Shown: positions 33,046 through 43,801 of the stretch, piece by piece
Numbering within the stretch: the stretch's first letter is position 1
How the letters are laid out: each line of letters starts with the position of its first letter
DNA from: Gamarada debralockiae
Taxonomy: Eukaryota > Ascomycota > Leotiomycetes > Helotiales > Hyphodiscaceae
Length of the DNA stretch: 64,000 nucleotides
NCBI GenBank assembly: GCA_002803225.1
Contig: NXFV01001213.1
Coordinates: forward strand, 1 to 64,000
Direction of reading: 5' to 3'
Position numbers and translations under genes: made by a program
The notes under the pieces: model-generated
Seen by the model: only the letters and a program-made list of their open reading frames with translations
What the model was told of the DNA's origin: nothing
Databases searched by the model: none

Positions 33046-34625
33046 TCAGGAGACACACGTCCCTCCAGTACCCTGAGACAAATTTCCCAGGAACATTACC
33101 ACAACAGCAGAATAACTATGCCAAGTCAGCATCGAGTACAATATCTAGGAAGAGATAGTCCTACGCCGCAGTCCCGAACATCAGATCCTGCACTCTTGCC
33201 CCCGTTACTATAGAAACCGACACAGAGAAGAAAAGCACGAAACCTATAGCGATAGACGCCATGACTGCACGATTCATCGATTTCAAAAACAAAAGAAGCA
33301 CCGGGATGGCAATACCTCCAACTGTGAGTAATACGACAAGAGTATTGCCGAAGGCAGCAAGGAGGACGGTGTTGTAGTAATAGACATACTCGTCATCGGT
33401 CTTCTTCTTCTCCCTTTTCGTTTGGAGGAATCTCTATCCCAGAAATCAGCATCCATATTTCGCCTTCCAATCTTGAACACATCCTGAGCTGATCAATGAA
33501 ATGCTATACGAACTCTGAAGAAAGACCAGGGCTTGCTGTCAAACAAGGATTCTATGCTGTCTTCGAACCAACGGTCTTTCTCGGGAGGCTTCCCTGGAGA
33601 CACAAAGTCGTCAGCGTGGAAGATGAACTCATCTTTCCCTCTCCCAAGAGGCTTGTTGTTGACTATCCAGTTAAGGAGTTGCCTATGGTTTCGTTCCGAC
33701 GACTTGCCAAGGGTGCGAAGATGCGCATGCTTCGAAAGGAGGTCAGCTAAAAGTATCGTTAGTGTTTCTCTTTTGTTTCTTTTTTGTTTTATTTTGAAAT
33801 TGGCGGATTATTTCTCTTCGTTACCGTATTCAGTGTATTTCACTCTTGCCTCATCTATGAGCTTGCGTTGTGTCTCATCCCACCCGGGATATCCCTCTTT
33901 GCCCCTGAGTCTGTATTTCATTGTTGGATTTGTTGCGTCGTTGACGTCCAAGTCATCTATCTTCTGCTCCAGTGCAGTCAGATCGTTTTGGTAGTGGAGG
34001 AGTATTCGAGTAGATAGTCTCCCGAATCTGCGGAAGTTCGCGAATGAGTCGTCGCTGTTCATGCAGGCTGCTAGTTGAGGCCAGCCTTCGGGGAAAGCGT
34101 CCACTGTTGAAGGTCTGGTCAGCTAACTAGGTACGCCAACCACCTATGTTGAGATGTTTTACTAACCTTTTTTAGGTTCCAGTCTGTCATATCCGTGTCG
34201 AATGTTGAAATCTTCCACTTCCTCAGCAGTCGGGCGAGAGAAGGGGTTCTGTAAAACTTGGGCAAGTTTATGCCAGATTTCGTGGACCAGCAACCTCAAG
34301 CGAGAACCCTCTACAACGTATCAGCAGACATTAATCTACCATCTCCTACCTTTATTCTAGTTTATGGTCACAAACCTCGAGCATTGTTATCATCGGTGCT
34401 TGAGCTCGGAGTCAAGGTAGGGTTTGAGTCTGGCGAAGATTCCGCGTTGTCATCTGCGTTCCTCGTTCCATGTCCTCTTTTTCTAACTTCGAATGATTCC
34501 ATCTCTGGTAAGCCTCGTTCTATATCACGGTTAGGGATGTATGCATTTTGTGGGCGCTGGGGGGGTTGGAGAGGAAGGCTCTGGGCGACACCAACACTCT
34601 GCGGCGCAGGTACAGCCATGGCCAT
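33046..34625 (-). CDS. DUF6594 domain membrane protein (paralog 1)
   Basis: Model: complement(join(33046..33115, 33165..33433, 33514..33746, 33825..34103, 34167..34310, 34376..34625)), 414 aa, six exons with good splice sites and branch points (CACTAAC, GCTGAT, GCTGAC). The N-terminal 83 residues are disordered and Pro/Ser-rich. The DUF6594 core starts VDAFPEGWPQLAACMNSDDS and continues FRRFGRLSTRILLHYQNDLT, with a helical coiled stretch and GWDETQRKLIDEARVKYTEY. The second half carries FIFHADDFVSPG and then three hydrophobic helices (TLVVLLTVGGIAIPVLLLFL; VMASIAIGFVLFFSVSVSIV; MFGTAAYSAVVVMFLGN). The family is fungal, membrane-bound and of unknown function. The last intron splits the GTAAY motif; without it the protein would stop early. 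No disabling change is seen. Confidence 0.87.
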
Positions 34626-35343
34626 CGTTTCCGACAGCTTGAAGCCTCGATACACTTGCAATAGACTCTGACATGATCTCTACCGCACCTCAGGAAGTGC
34701 ATACTTGGGAGCCTGAAATCTCAAGGCTATCAGGCTTGAACATGTCACACAAAGGGGGGTAGTCGACGGGTTGTTGTCATCCACACCTGATCAGCAACCC
34801 TGACGAAACGAGCGAATCAACAACGCATAAGCTATTACCTTATATTTAACTCTCCTGCAAGGCTGTGTATTTCAGATTCTGCAGCAATTCTGCAGCAAAT
34901 TTGCTTGGTTTAGACGGAATCAGGATGGCAGGGCGAAGATTGATATTAAGGAAACTAAAAAAACCGCGGATTTCACGTGCTCGCAGGAGCAAAGTCACTT
35001 AAATACGGTGGGAGAGAGCTCAGTACTTATACTTCACTCTCTCAGTGCCTTGCTTGGGTAGCTGTGCCTGTCAAATTCGCGGGATCTCATTCGTCAAAAT
35101 TACATTGGTGACGGATTATTTAAGATTCAAAACGGATATTTGCAAGCACCTTTTATACGTATTTCGAATGCCGAGTAGTACAATTTATGCATACATACTG
35201 AGAAATCTAAAACTAGCTTGCTTGAAATCACTTGAGACCCATGCCCTCTCCCAAAACATCCCCAGATCACTACATAACGCTTCCGAATTGAACACGGTTC
35301 CTCCAAGCCTGCCTCTTCTGGTTACGACATGCCCTCAGAAACC
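34626..35343. other. Upstream flank of DUF6594 paralog 1, no gene seen
   Basis: No supported ORF. Short TGCAGCAATTCTGCAGCAAATT palindromic stretch near 34879. Confidence 0.4.
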
Positions 35344-36216
35344 TCATGCCAGGAGCAAAATAAAACTATGCCAGATGCTGTCCTCTGCACGATCTAGCTT
35401 GTCATATGATCCGTCAATACTTGATCGGTGTAGCTCCGTTGAAGCTGGCGGTGGAGGGGAAGAATGAGGTGTTCGAGGTGGTGATTCTGGGTACTGCGTT
35501 GGCGTTAGTCTAGACAGGTTTCGAGGCAGGAGATCTGGCAGATCTGTACTCACTGGTGGTGGGCGTGGCTTAGGGTCACAGCCTCCGCGAAACTCCCAGC
35601 CGTTGTCTCCTTTGCCATTGGTCTTGTCGTCCGGGTTGTTAGGTACACCGCTTGGGGACAGCTCCATGATTGTAGACAAATATGAGAAGCAGAATTGCTG
35701 ACAGGAGAGGTGTAATCTGGACCTGAGACGCGTCCCCGAGAAGATTGTCGTAATTCGATAATGGGCCGAGTTGTCTGGTCTCGGGGCTGTATTGTGATCG
35801 GCCTGGCTGGCGAAGGCAACCAAAAATGAGGGAAATGTCGAGACGATGCTGATTGCGCGCAGTTTGGGAGCAGAGCGGAGGCATAGGTTGTAGTCTTAGT
35901 TCGAAACTGTTCAACGGCACGGTAAAGCGGTGGAGAGAGAGCGAAAGCGAGTAGTAATGTCGCGTTTCGCGGTCTGGTGTGGGTAGTCCCTTCGAAATTC
36001 CTCGTAGACGTGCTGTGAAGTACCGTTCCTAATAGGACTAGAATGGCTCAAGACATGGTTAAGGAGGGCGTGCAAAGGCCAATGAAATAAATCAATGCCA
36101 GAGCGATAGAGGGTAGCTTCGAGTTGAGCGCGTTGTTGGATTCCTGCCTGTGTATGATGTGCTGCACGCGATATCCAGATCTGCGACTCCCAATCTGCTC
36201 GCGTCAGACCTGCCAT
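35344..36216 (-). CDS. Hypothetical protein(s), structure unresolved
   Basis: Not recognised. A 101-codon frame from ATG 36216 reads MAGLTRADWESQIWISRAAH, then LYRSGIDLFHWPLHALLNHV, and ends at 35911. One base before its end, another frame continues coherently (YRAVEQFRTKTTTYASALL), so a frameshift or small intron may sit near 35920. Further on, a Pro/Ser-rich frame from ATG 35667 (MELSPSGVPNNPDDKTNGKG) reaches a good GTGAGT donor near 35555. Either one split gene or two small ones; frame breaks suggest decay. Nothing indicates a function. Confidence 0.25.
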
Positions 36217-36408
36217 TCACGCGTCTGAGAGGTGGTCATCGTGAGGCTCTGGCGTATGCGTGTGGAAGACTGTTGAGTGGTACTGAACAAGCTGCATGCT
36301 AGGGTACTCTCCCCGAGGCATGTCCTCACGACCCCAGAGGAAGCTAAGCAGCTGGACCTTTCCCACCTCTTCCAGAAGGACTGAACCCAATGAGCAGATC
36401 CAACTCAA

Positions 36409-38279
36409 AGGGCTGCATCTCGCTCTTATGAGACATTCGCATGGTTCTCATTCGTGAGATCGGCTAACGGCGTATATTGCTGAAGGCAAAGGTTTCAATT
36501 TTCTCGCGACCCCTTGTCTTTCGCTTCGCGATTACCATAAATTTTGTGTTTTCCATCTTCTTCCTCAATTTTCCTTCTCTATCTGCCAGTACTTATAAGA
36601 GAAATTTCAATAATTCTGAGCCAGTGCTCGGAAAGAGATTGAGAATAATTCCAAAGATAACATTGGCACACAATCCTCATACATTTGTAGTCCTTTTTAA
36701 CCCAAAATCCAAAATTCAGCATAGTCACTTGCCCATGGCCACACCGCGTTTCTGCTGGCTACAAAATCAACATCAAGCAGAATGTGACTTGGCGTTTCTC
36801 ATACTCTCTGTTTGCATTTATACTTTTTGAAGCCCCTTGTCAAGAGATGACTTTCATCTTGACGAGGACAAAGTCAATGGCCAACCAATATGACGGATAT
36901 TTGGCCATTTCGGGCCCGAGTCTTCCAAAAATTAAAAAGTGAGGTATAAACAAAAGAAGTCGAACCCTCACGGCGTCCTAACATCAAATAAATGGGCGCC
37001 GTTGAGGGGGGTTGTAAATGACTTTGAGAGGAATGCTATTTGTCTCATCTCGAGAGCAAACACGCTACAAAATTATACGTGGGGGAAGCGAGGCGCGATA
37101 AAAGAGATCTGCAAGGTTAGAGTTCAAGTAGAACGCGAAAAGTACTCCTCAAATATACACTACCAGTCCTTGTTATTTCTGCAAAACTCGAGAGGTAACG
37201 CTCCTAGCGACCAAAACGGGATGACCGATGCACCTCGTCCAAAAGGTATTGATGATGATGCATCTTCATTACCGGCCTGGTTCAACGCAGCGATCTTCGG
37301 CAATGGCCGGGTGGAAGGATCGAGGCACTTGCCGGTCTTTCGTGAAAGTTGGGGGGTTTTTTTCCGTTGCTGAGAAGGACGTAGAGAAGGCTTTGGGGAT
37401 GGAATCATGCTGAACGAGGGTGGTTGGCGCGAAGTTAGATTTTATGGTCGCTCCTGCTGGCTTCGGCGTAGTCTTAATATCTGTTGCAAGGTAGCGGGTC
37501 CCTGCCAATTATGCAGCGAGTCATCGTTCGGCGTTACGAGAAAACACTGATGAGTGAAGAAGTATCCGCAGAAAAATGTAGACTGCATTCGAGGCATGCT
37601 TGATACTTAACCATTCCAGAATGAACCTCTCCCGGTCGAAGTGTCCAAGCCTCGTCAGGCCGCAATTTAGATATAGACGATGTTGGCGCCAGAGAAAGGT
37701 GATGGACTTTGCATAGTACGGTCTGGCGAATGTGAACCCCACTTTCCCTGTCGTCCTCTTTTACTGCATCCTACCATAACTGTTGTCAGTACACCATCAG
37801 GTCGAATCTTATGGGAAGAGTCCTCGAGGTTGGTTGGGCTTCGCGACATACAGCAAAATTGGAAACTGTCGAGAAGCTCCGGGCGGTGAGCGGTGACGTT
37901 TCCCGTTTGTCTCTCTTAATCGCAGAGTATCACACCAGATCGTCCAACAAGGAATTAGAAACGTAACAAATAATTCTTCGGGGGTTTCCCGATTCTTGTC
38001 TGAAGATGTCTGCGAACGTTAAACGACAAAGCAGTTCTGCGAAGAGCTATACCGGACGTCTTCGGCCCGTCCCCCTATTCCTAGAGAGGCATCGTTCCGT
38101 TTGCTTTTTGGTCTGGAAACGAGAGTGTTTGAAAAAGACCAAGTGAGAAGGTACTTCGAGACACTCTCCTCGATTTCTGGCGAAGCTTTGGAGATAATTC
38201 GATGAATATGGAGCCATTCCTTCCCTTCGACCTCGTTCCTCGAGAATGAACTGTTCCCTACGTTCCTGGGAATCGATAT
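36409..38279. other. Intergenic, AT-rich in part, no gene seen
   Basis: 36480-37000 is conspicuously AT-rich. ORFs of 60-144 codons are present but lack domains or splice structure. Confidence 0.4.
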
Positions 38280-39374
38280 TCACTCCATTGTGACGAGGAC
38301 ACTCTATTCGGATTCATCATCTCACCAGTTAGACAGAACTTCGACCAGCTTCATAAGCTTATCCTTCGACCGATTCAAGACCGAACTTCGCCAACCTACA
38401 GCCTCAAAGCGTCAACCTTATTCTTTTCACCATACTTGTTCGTTGTCGCGTTAATAGATGCAATACCCCTGAAATTCTCACTGTCGCCATTTGCTCTCCT
38501 CGAGGAATAGCCTCACATTGGAAATGACCCACAGCTATGTGGCACACGGCAAGTTCAAGGACTCCAAGTGCTTGACTAACTTTGAAGCCTCAATAGCTTG
38601 TAGGTGCGGCCCGACGATGGCTTCGTTGGGGTTGATGCCGATGTTCATACTTCCCCATTCCCCACTGGAAATTCCAGAAGCCTAAGACTTGGGTCAAAAT
38701 CACTTCTCAAAAGGGTATCTGCCTTTCCCTCACTGGCTATCTACACGTTTTTAACCACTAGCTAACCTGTCCTTCTGGCCACAAGCACACCGCCGCCATC
38801 TTCTACGTCGCAAGATGCGTTACTCCTCACGTTGTTCGAACGAGTACATCCTACACTTGGGCTATTGGAGTCCTACGGAGGACGCTTCGCTCCCTAACAC
38901 CCCACGAAAACCAACGGATGAGGCAGCTCTCTGTCCTCGAACTTGCTTCTGCTGGTATTGACAAAGTGATCAGTTGCTGACTTTGGGCGATCCATGATCC
39001 CGTCGAAAGCTCGCGTTGAAAATACAAGTCAAGATATATCATGTATGGGGATGTCAACTGGTTCGCAGTACCGCCAGAAACGACTCGAGATGGAAAGTTA
39101 TATTCAACCATGGCTGATTTAATTCAGAGCCTCATCTGCACGTCATACCCTCCAGATATTTACGGCGCAAAATAGCCCACAAGCTTTGGGAGAACAAGTG
39201 CAGCTTCATACCCACTATCAGACACGCACTCCGCAACTCTATGATTGCTTGATCGCGTTCACAAACTTCGGTCTCTGCGATGATGATATACCCCTTTACG
39301 CACTACCACGATGGAAGCAAACGAATTTACTCTGCTACGAGGGCTACACATCCATACAACATCAAGTGTTGTAG
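38280..39374 (+). pseudogene. Decayed gene of unknown family
   Basis: Several protein-like stretches follow each other on one strand, broken by stops. 38280-38508 reads DTLFGFIISPVRQNFDQLHK, then KASTLFFSPYLFVVALIDAI. 38812-38980 reads RCVTPHVVRTSTSYTWAIGV, then LRRTLRSLTPHENQRMRQLS and LELASAGIDKVI before a TGA. The frame then goes on through a second TGA to YGDVNWF.VPPETT-like sequence, MADLIQSLICTSYPPDIYGA and a TAG at about 39174. 39250-39374 codes NFGLCDDDIPLYALPRWKQT, then LLCYEGYTSIQHQVL and a stop. Codon use and blocks look like a former gene of 300 or more codons. I do not recognise the family. Its last part is duplicated in the 30.5 kb region. Confidence 0.5.
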
Positions 39375-40140
39375 CAGTAATGCTACTGATGACTCACTCA
39401 TCCTCAGTCACAGAGAATGAAAGAATACCGAGATGCAGATTCATTTTGCTTATCACACGAACCCGCATTATCCAATACGCTTCATAGCACCGTCTTTAAT
39501 TCCACACTGCATAACACCGTCGACGGAGGAAACCTCCAACGGCAATCCACTTCAAGAGCACGATGAACTCTAGTGAAGGCCATCGACGTTGGGGAAAGTA
39601 AGGGCGTTGCCACAGCAACCACAAAATCGGCATTGTCTCCTTTTTATGTTGCCGAATTTGGCGAAGGACACATGACTCAATGTCTATGCGTCCTTGAGGG
39701 CAAGAGGATCCTGTGGTAGGCTATCATTTATCTTCTGAAAGGCTGGCCGGCAGGAGGTTGCCCACGCAAGGCTCCAACCTCAACAAATATTCACACTACC
39801 ACATACGACCAATCACGAACGTCAAATTATTTGCCTTTTTTGGTTATGGAAGTCTAAAATCTTTCTATAATGGCGTTTACGTCTGATCTACCGGGTTGGC
39901 GCTGGCAAGACAGGGGTGTTCACATAGAAGTCGGGCGAAGCTGGTCAGAGCTTGTCCCTGTCCGTTTCCATTTCGAGCTGTACTAGTCTGCCGGTATAGT
40001 GAAATGCTTTGCAGGGGCCTGAATATTTAAATAGAGAATAGATCGCATCCGTGCCCTTCCAGTGCCAAAATATGCCTCCTCGTGACCAAGATGGGAGAAG
40101 CGCACATTGTCACCATAGCGATGCAGCTCAACGACCACAA
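39270..40140 (+). repeat. Segmental duplication, copy B
   Basis: Partner of 30540-31410. It begins inside the last coding part of the decayed gene and runs about 770 bp past it, so gene end and downstream flank were copied together. Similarity stops abruptly after GCTCAACGACCACA (about 40141 here, about 31402 in copy A). Confidence 0.75.
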
Positions 40141-40761
40141 CGACATTCGAAATCAATGACAGCTCAAAGTATTCAGTACATAATTCATCGTTGGTTTTAT
40201 TACGTAACTCATGAGTTAGAATCTAAGTTTCTATGTACGAAAGTTTGCGAACTCAGATTGATATACTTCAACTCAAGATATTCTCGACTTGGACTTGGGC
40301 ACGAGTTACTTTTCAAAACAGACCGAGTTGGACTTGGACTTGGCTAATGCTGACTTCCATGGAATTTATACAAGTGATCTGCGGCCAATCAGATTTGCTA
40401 GAATCAAGACGCCCAGCCCCGCTGGAGTCACTACCCGAAGGCAGCTATGCCTTGGAAGTCAAGATGCAAGAGACTAGAACTACTTCCAGTTTACAATTGC
40501 TCTTACTAACCTTCCATGGAATAGAACCATGGAATTTCCCTGAAAATCCCTTCCGGATCTCCAATATTGTCTTTCAGCCATTTGTATCCTCTACTTGAGG
40601 ATCACGAGCTTTCACAGAGATCAATTAGCCTTTCAATCACTCACATGTCGCAAGCTGGGGGGAAAGAAACAAAGTGAGGCACCCAGCATATCGTCAACAG
40701 CAAAACCGCCAGAGTAATGAGGCCATAGAAATCAGATTCATTAACTCCATGTAAAGTCCTT

Positions 40762-41947
40762 CTATTGGGTATCATCAACGCCATTGTAGTCACTCATGCC
40801 ATCCCTCAAAACTTTTGTCAAAATCGCAGCTGCTCTTCCAGCCTCCCCAGCCTCCTTCTTTGCATTTGCAATCCCAGTCTCTACAGCCGCCTGGAACCGC
40901 TTGTGAAAGACCCTCTGTCGATCTTCCCTGTCAATATACATCTCTCCCTCTTCATCCCTAGAAGATCCAAATAAATTCAGATGTGCAAACGCATTCGACC
41001 TTGTAGGAATCATGTGTCTTTCCACATCCCACAGTGGATACATTCCACCACCAACAGGCACAGCTTCTGTTTCTGACTCAACAAGTCCAGCTCTCAGGAA
41101 TTGTGCTAGCACAATTAGCTGCCTTGGTAAAGTCTTTCCAGTTTTCCCAAAAGAGGCTTTGCTTGCAGATGTCCATTTTGTTGATCCGCTGCTCACAGCC
41201 CATCCCATCATAGACATGAAGCAGTTTAAAGTCTTCACCCATCCTCCTGGACATGTCACGATATCGTCCTGTGCAACCTCTAACAACCATTCCAGCACAG
41301 CCAGAGCATCTGTACGGAGATCTGCAGCTAGATGTGTCATACCTGCTCTTGTGTATAGTAAGGCGAATTCTGCTCGATCGCCGATGTCTGTGGAGGGGAG
41401 AAGGCGGAGGAATTTGAGGAGTTGTGTGCGGACTGAGGAGGAGCCATCGAGGATTAGAGGCAAGAGCTTGGGAAGGAGGATGGCTGTTGGGAGGGGGAGA
41501 GGTTCGTTGACTGGGAGGGAGGAGAGTTGAGTGGTGAGGTAAGAGAGGGCATCTCGTCGTTGGGTGTCTGAGCGGGAGGATGATGCCAGAGAGAGATAGT
41601 GGGCGAATTGGCTTGCAGAGGAGGGTGCAGCTGTTGTGAGTGACTGCTGGTTCACAACAATGGCTGTTTGGTGTCAGTCTCTGCCAATGGCGGGGGATAC
41701 TGTGAATTGAAGAGCCGGACAGCTGGGCCACCAAAACAACAAGTAGCTTGTGCCATGTTATAGAATTACAAAACATACATTTAGATTTGAAGCTGGTATC
41801 CGTAAAATTGTCTGCTTTGGCCTTCGTCTTCCCCACACGTAACTTTTTTTTCTAACGAACAGGTGAGCGACTGTTTTAGGAATAGTGTGATAAATTTACC
41901 TGAAAATCTTTTTGCTTCTCTTTCTTTTTCCTAGAACTTGACCCCAT
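40762..41947 (-). CDS. ipi1: Pre-rRNA-processing protein Ipi1
   Basis: Model: complement(join(40762..41663, 41779..41851, 41900..41947)), 340 aa; introns 41899-41852 and 41778-41664 (GTATGT donor, CAG acceptor). The basic N-terminus (MGSSSRKKKEKQKDFQ, then KKKLRVGKTKAKADNFTDTS) leads into FKSKSIVVNQQSLTTAAPS and a helical-repeat body (RRDALSYLTTQLSSLPVNEP, ILLPKLLPLILDGSSSVRTQ). This is the Ipi1/TEX10 family, part of the Rix1-Ipi1-Ipi3 complex that processes ITS2 and matures pre-60S ribosomal particles in the nucleus. Length is typical. An automated caller could start at the third exon (MNQQSL frame) and lose the nuclear basic segment. It is divergent from the roadblock gene, with 323 bp between starts. 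Confidence 0.93.
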
Positions 41948-42270
41948 CACAACATCCAAGGAACAACAGGAGACAAGAAAGTCAAGATGGCGCTCTCAAA
42001 TGGAATGCTTGTGGTGATCGCAAGTGAATTAAACTTTCTCCTAACTCCGACTCCGACGGCCTCCCGACGACTAACGTTCTTCGGACTGGCGTGCACGGAC
42101 GCTTAGCTAACAAAAGGTCACAATTAGGTATGTTCAATCGCAGTTGGATGCCTTCTGCTCTTTTATACCAAGGAATTTTGCCGCAGAGGTGATCTTACAA
42201 AAGCCATTGAGCTTGCTGCTACTATCAAACCTGCGGAAGCCTTCAAGACGGAATCAGGGTGTTGCAAACA
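41948..42270. promoter_or_regulatory. Shared divergent upstream region of ipi1 and the roadblock/LC7 gene
   Basis: 323 bp between opposed start codons; contains CCGACGGCCTCCCGACGACTAA-type GC-rich sequence near 42055. No defined factor site is claimed. Confidence 0.5.
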
Positions 42271-42809
42271 ATGACGGACGTCCAACTGGTAAGGAACTGC
42301 GAAAAGCTTCCATCTCGAGGGCACCAAGATCTCAAATGCTAACAACGCATTAGAATCCCAGCGAGCCTGCCCCTTTACCAACGGCAGCCCTGGAGGAAAC
42401 CCTGACCCGTCTATCGAGCAAGCCGGGGGTGGTGGCCACGATCGTCCTGGACCGGACGAGCGGAGCGGTGTTACAAAGGAGCAATGCCACAACCTCGCGA
42501 TCTCCATTCACCGAGACGCTACCCTCGCAAAGCTCGAAGGACGTGCTGGAAAGCCCTTCAGCTGCGCGCAGTGACGCCGACGAGTTTTCAACAATGGTAT
42601 GGAAGTTTATGAATGCTGCGGGTGAACTCGTGCGCGATTTAGATTCGGAGGTATGTTAGATTCAGATCAAGATGCTCTCGAAAGCAAAGCTTACAGTGAA
42701 ATAGGACGAGATTAAGCTTCTTCGATTACGGACCAAAAAGAACGAGCTAGTCATTGTCCCTGATTCCAAATACATCCTCATCGTTGTTCACGAGACGGCT
42801 TCTGCTTGA
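42271..42809 (+). CDS. Roadblock/LC7 family protein (dynein light chain-like)
   Basis: Model: join(42271..42288, 42354..42650, 42705..42809), 139 aa; first intron donor GTAAGG with GCTAAC branch, second GTATGT. The six-codon first exon is MTDVQL. The fold reads LEETLTRLSSKPGVVATIVL, an Asp and TSGAVLQRSN, a Ser-rich insert of about 40 residues, then WKFMNAAGELVRDL and the hallmark strand LLRLRTKKNELVIVPDSKYI, LIVVHETA. Roadblock proteins are dynein light chains or scaffold subunits of GTPase regulators; filamentous fungi have one such dynein-type protein. The insert between the first strand and the central helix makes it longer than animal DYNLRB (about 96 aa). Confidence 0.88.
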
Positions 42810-43801
42810 GAAGGATAGTTAGGATTACAATTTGTTGATTTACGTTGCATAACATGGGAGCATTGAATGGCGTTCTATACCCAGGACTATCTGGCGTTCC
42901 GGCACATCTGCTTGAGATGAGAATACAACTGCTTTTCACACCGAATTTGTGCATTCCCTTCGTGAAATAGGCTGAAGCTGGCTCGTCTCGAGGCCATTCT
43001 CCCGTTCAATTGCTCCCCTCACTGGTCGGAACATCATGCATGCATGAATCAGTGGCAGAAGAGAGCTCAAGGATATCTAATTTTGGGGAACCAGCCAATA
43101 GCCTCAACACAACGCTCTCTCTCCACGAGGCTGGAGTGAGCACATAATCTCAAACTTAATCCAATCAGACTAAAGTCTTACTCTCCGGGTACAAGGCACG
43201 AAGGATTTATTCAGCTTGAACTGTACCGAGTAACGAGGTAAGGATGGATGCTCACTGTAATTTGTTCGGCTTCAGACCTCCCACTGAGCTTTTCGACCGG
43301 CTGTTAGAAAGTCCCCTAGATTTTATCTTCGTAACCCCTATGTGTTTTCTAGCTTCCTAATGAAACCACTCTTGCAGTACGAAAAAGTAGTTAAGAATAT
43401 ATATTGAAGCTTTATCGATTTAAGGTAGAGCTAATGATCCCTGAAAACGCCTTCTTCCAAGATAAGGAAAACGCCAAGAAACGTCACGGGCGGACTAAAT
43501 AAAAATGGAGTTGTAAACTTGTAATCGTCCCATCTCCACCTGAAGCAAGGCATAAAGGAAAACGCGGCAGCGTAGAAGACCCATGGCATCAGCTACTGGC
43601 ACTATTTCCCAAGTAGTACCTGCTTCTGTTTGCCGCCTCCAAGATCAAGACGGGTCCATCCGCCTTGATTGGCGCATTTTGTCTGATGTATAATATACGT
43701 GCCTTGGCCCGATGCTGCCGTTATAGGTTCTTTTCTTTTGCGTCTGATCTCATGACCTCGGAGTACTTTCTTTCTTTGTTGCGCTGTGGGTTTCTTTTTG
43801 C
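42810..43801. other. Intergenic, no gene seen
   Basis: No supported ORF or RNA gene in about 1 kb upstream of the next gene. Confidence 0.5.

Noticed and set aside
32683..33213. 176-codon plus-strand ORF
   Set aside because: Its end is antisense to the last two exons of DUF6594 paralog 1, whose splice structure is much better supported; composition is low-complexity and no domain is visible.
37250..37265. Short GAT repeat
   Set aside because: Five units only; too short to be notable.
41078..41836. 252-codon minus-strand ORF starting with the second Ipi1 exon
   Set aside because: It reads through the second Ipi1 intron and then runs in the wrong frame; only its first 24 codons are real Ipi1.
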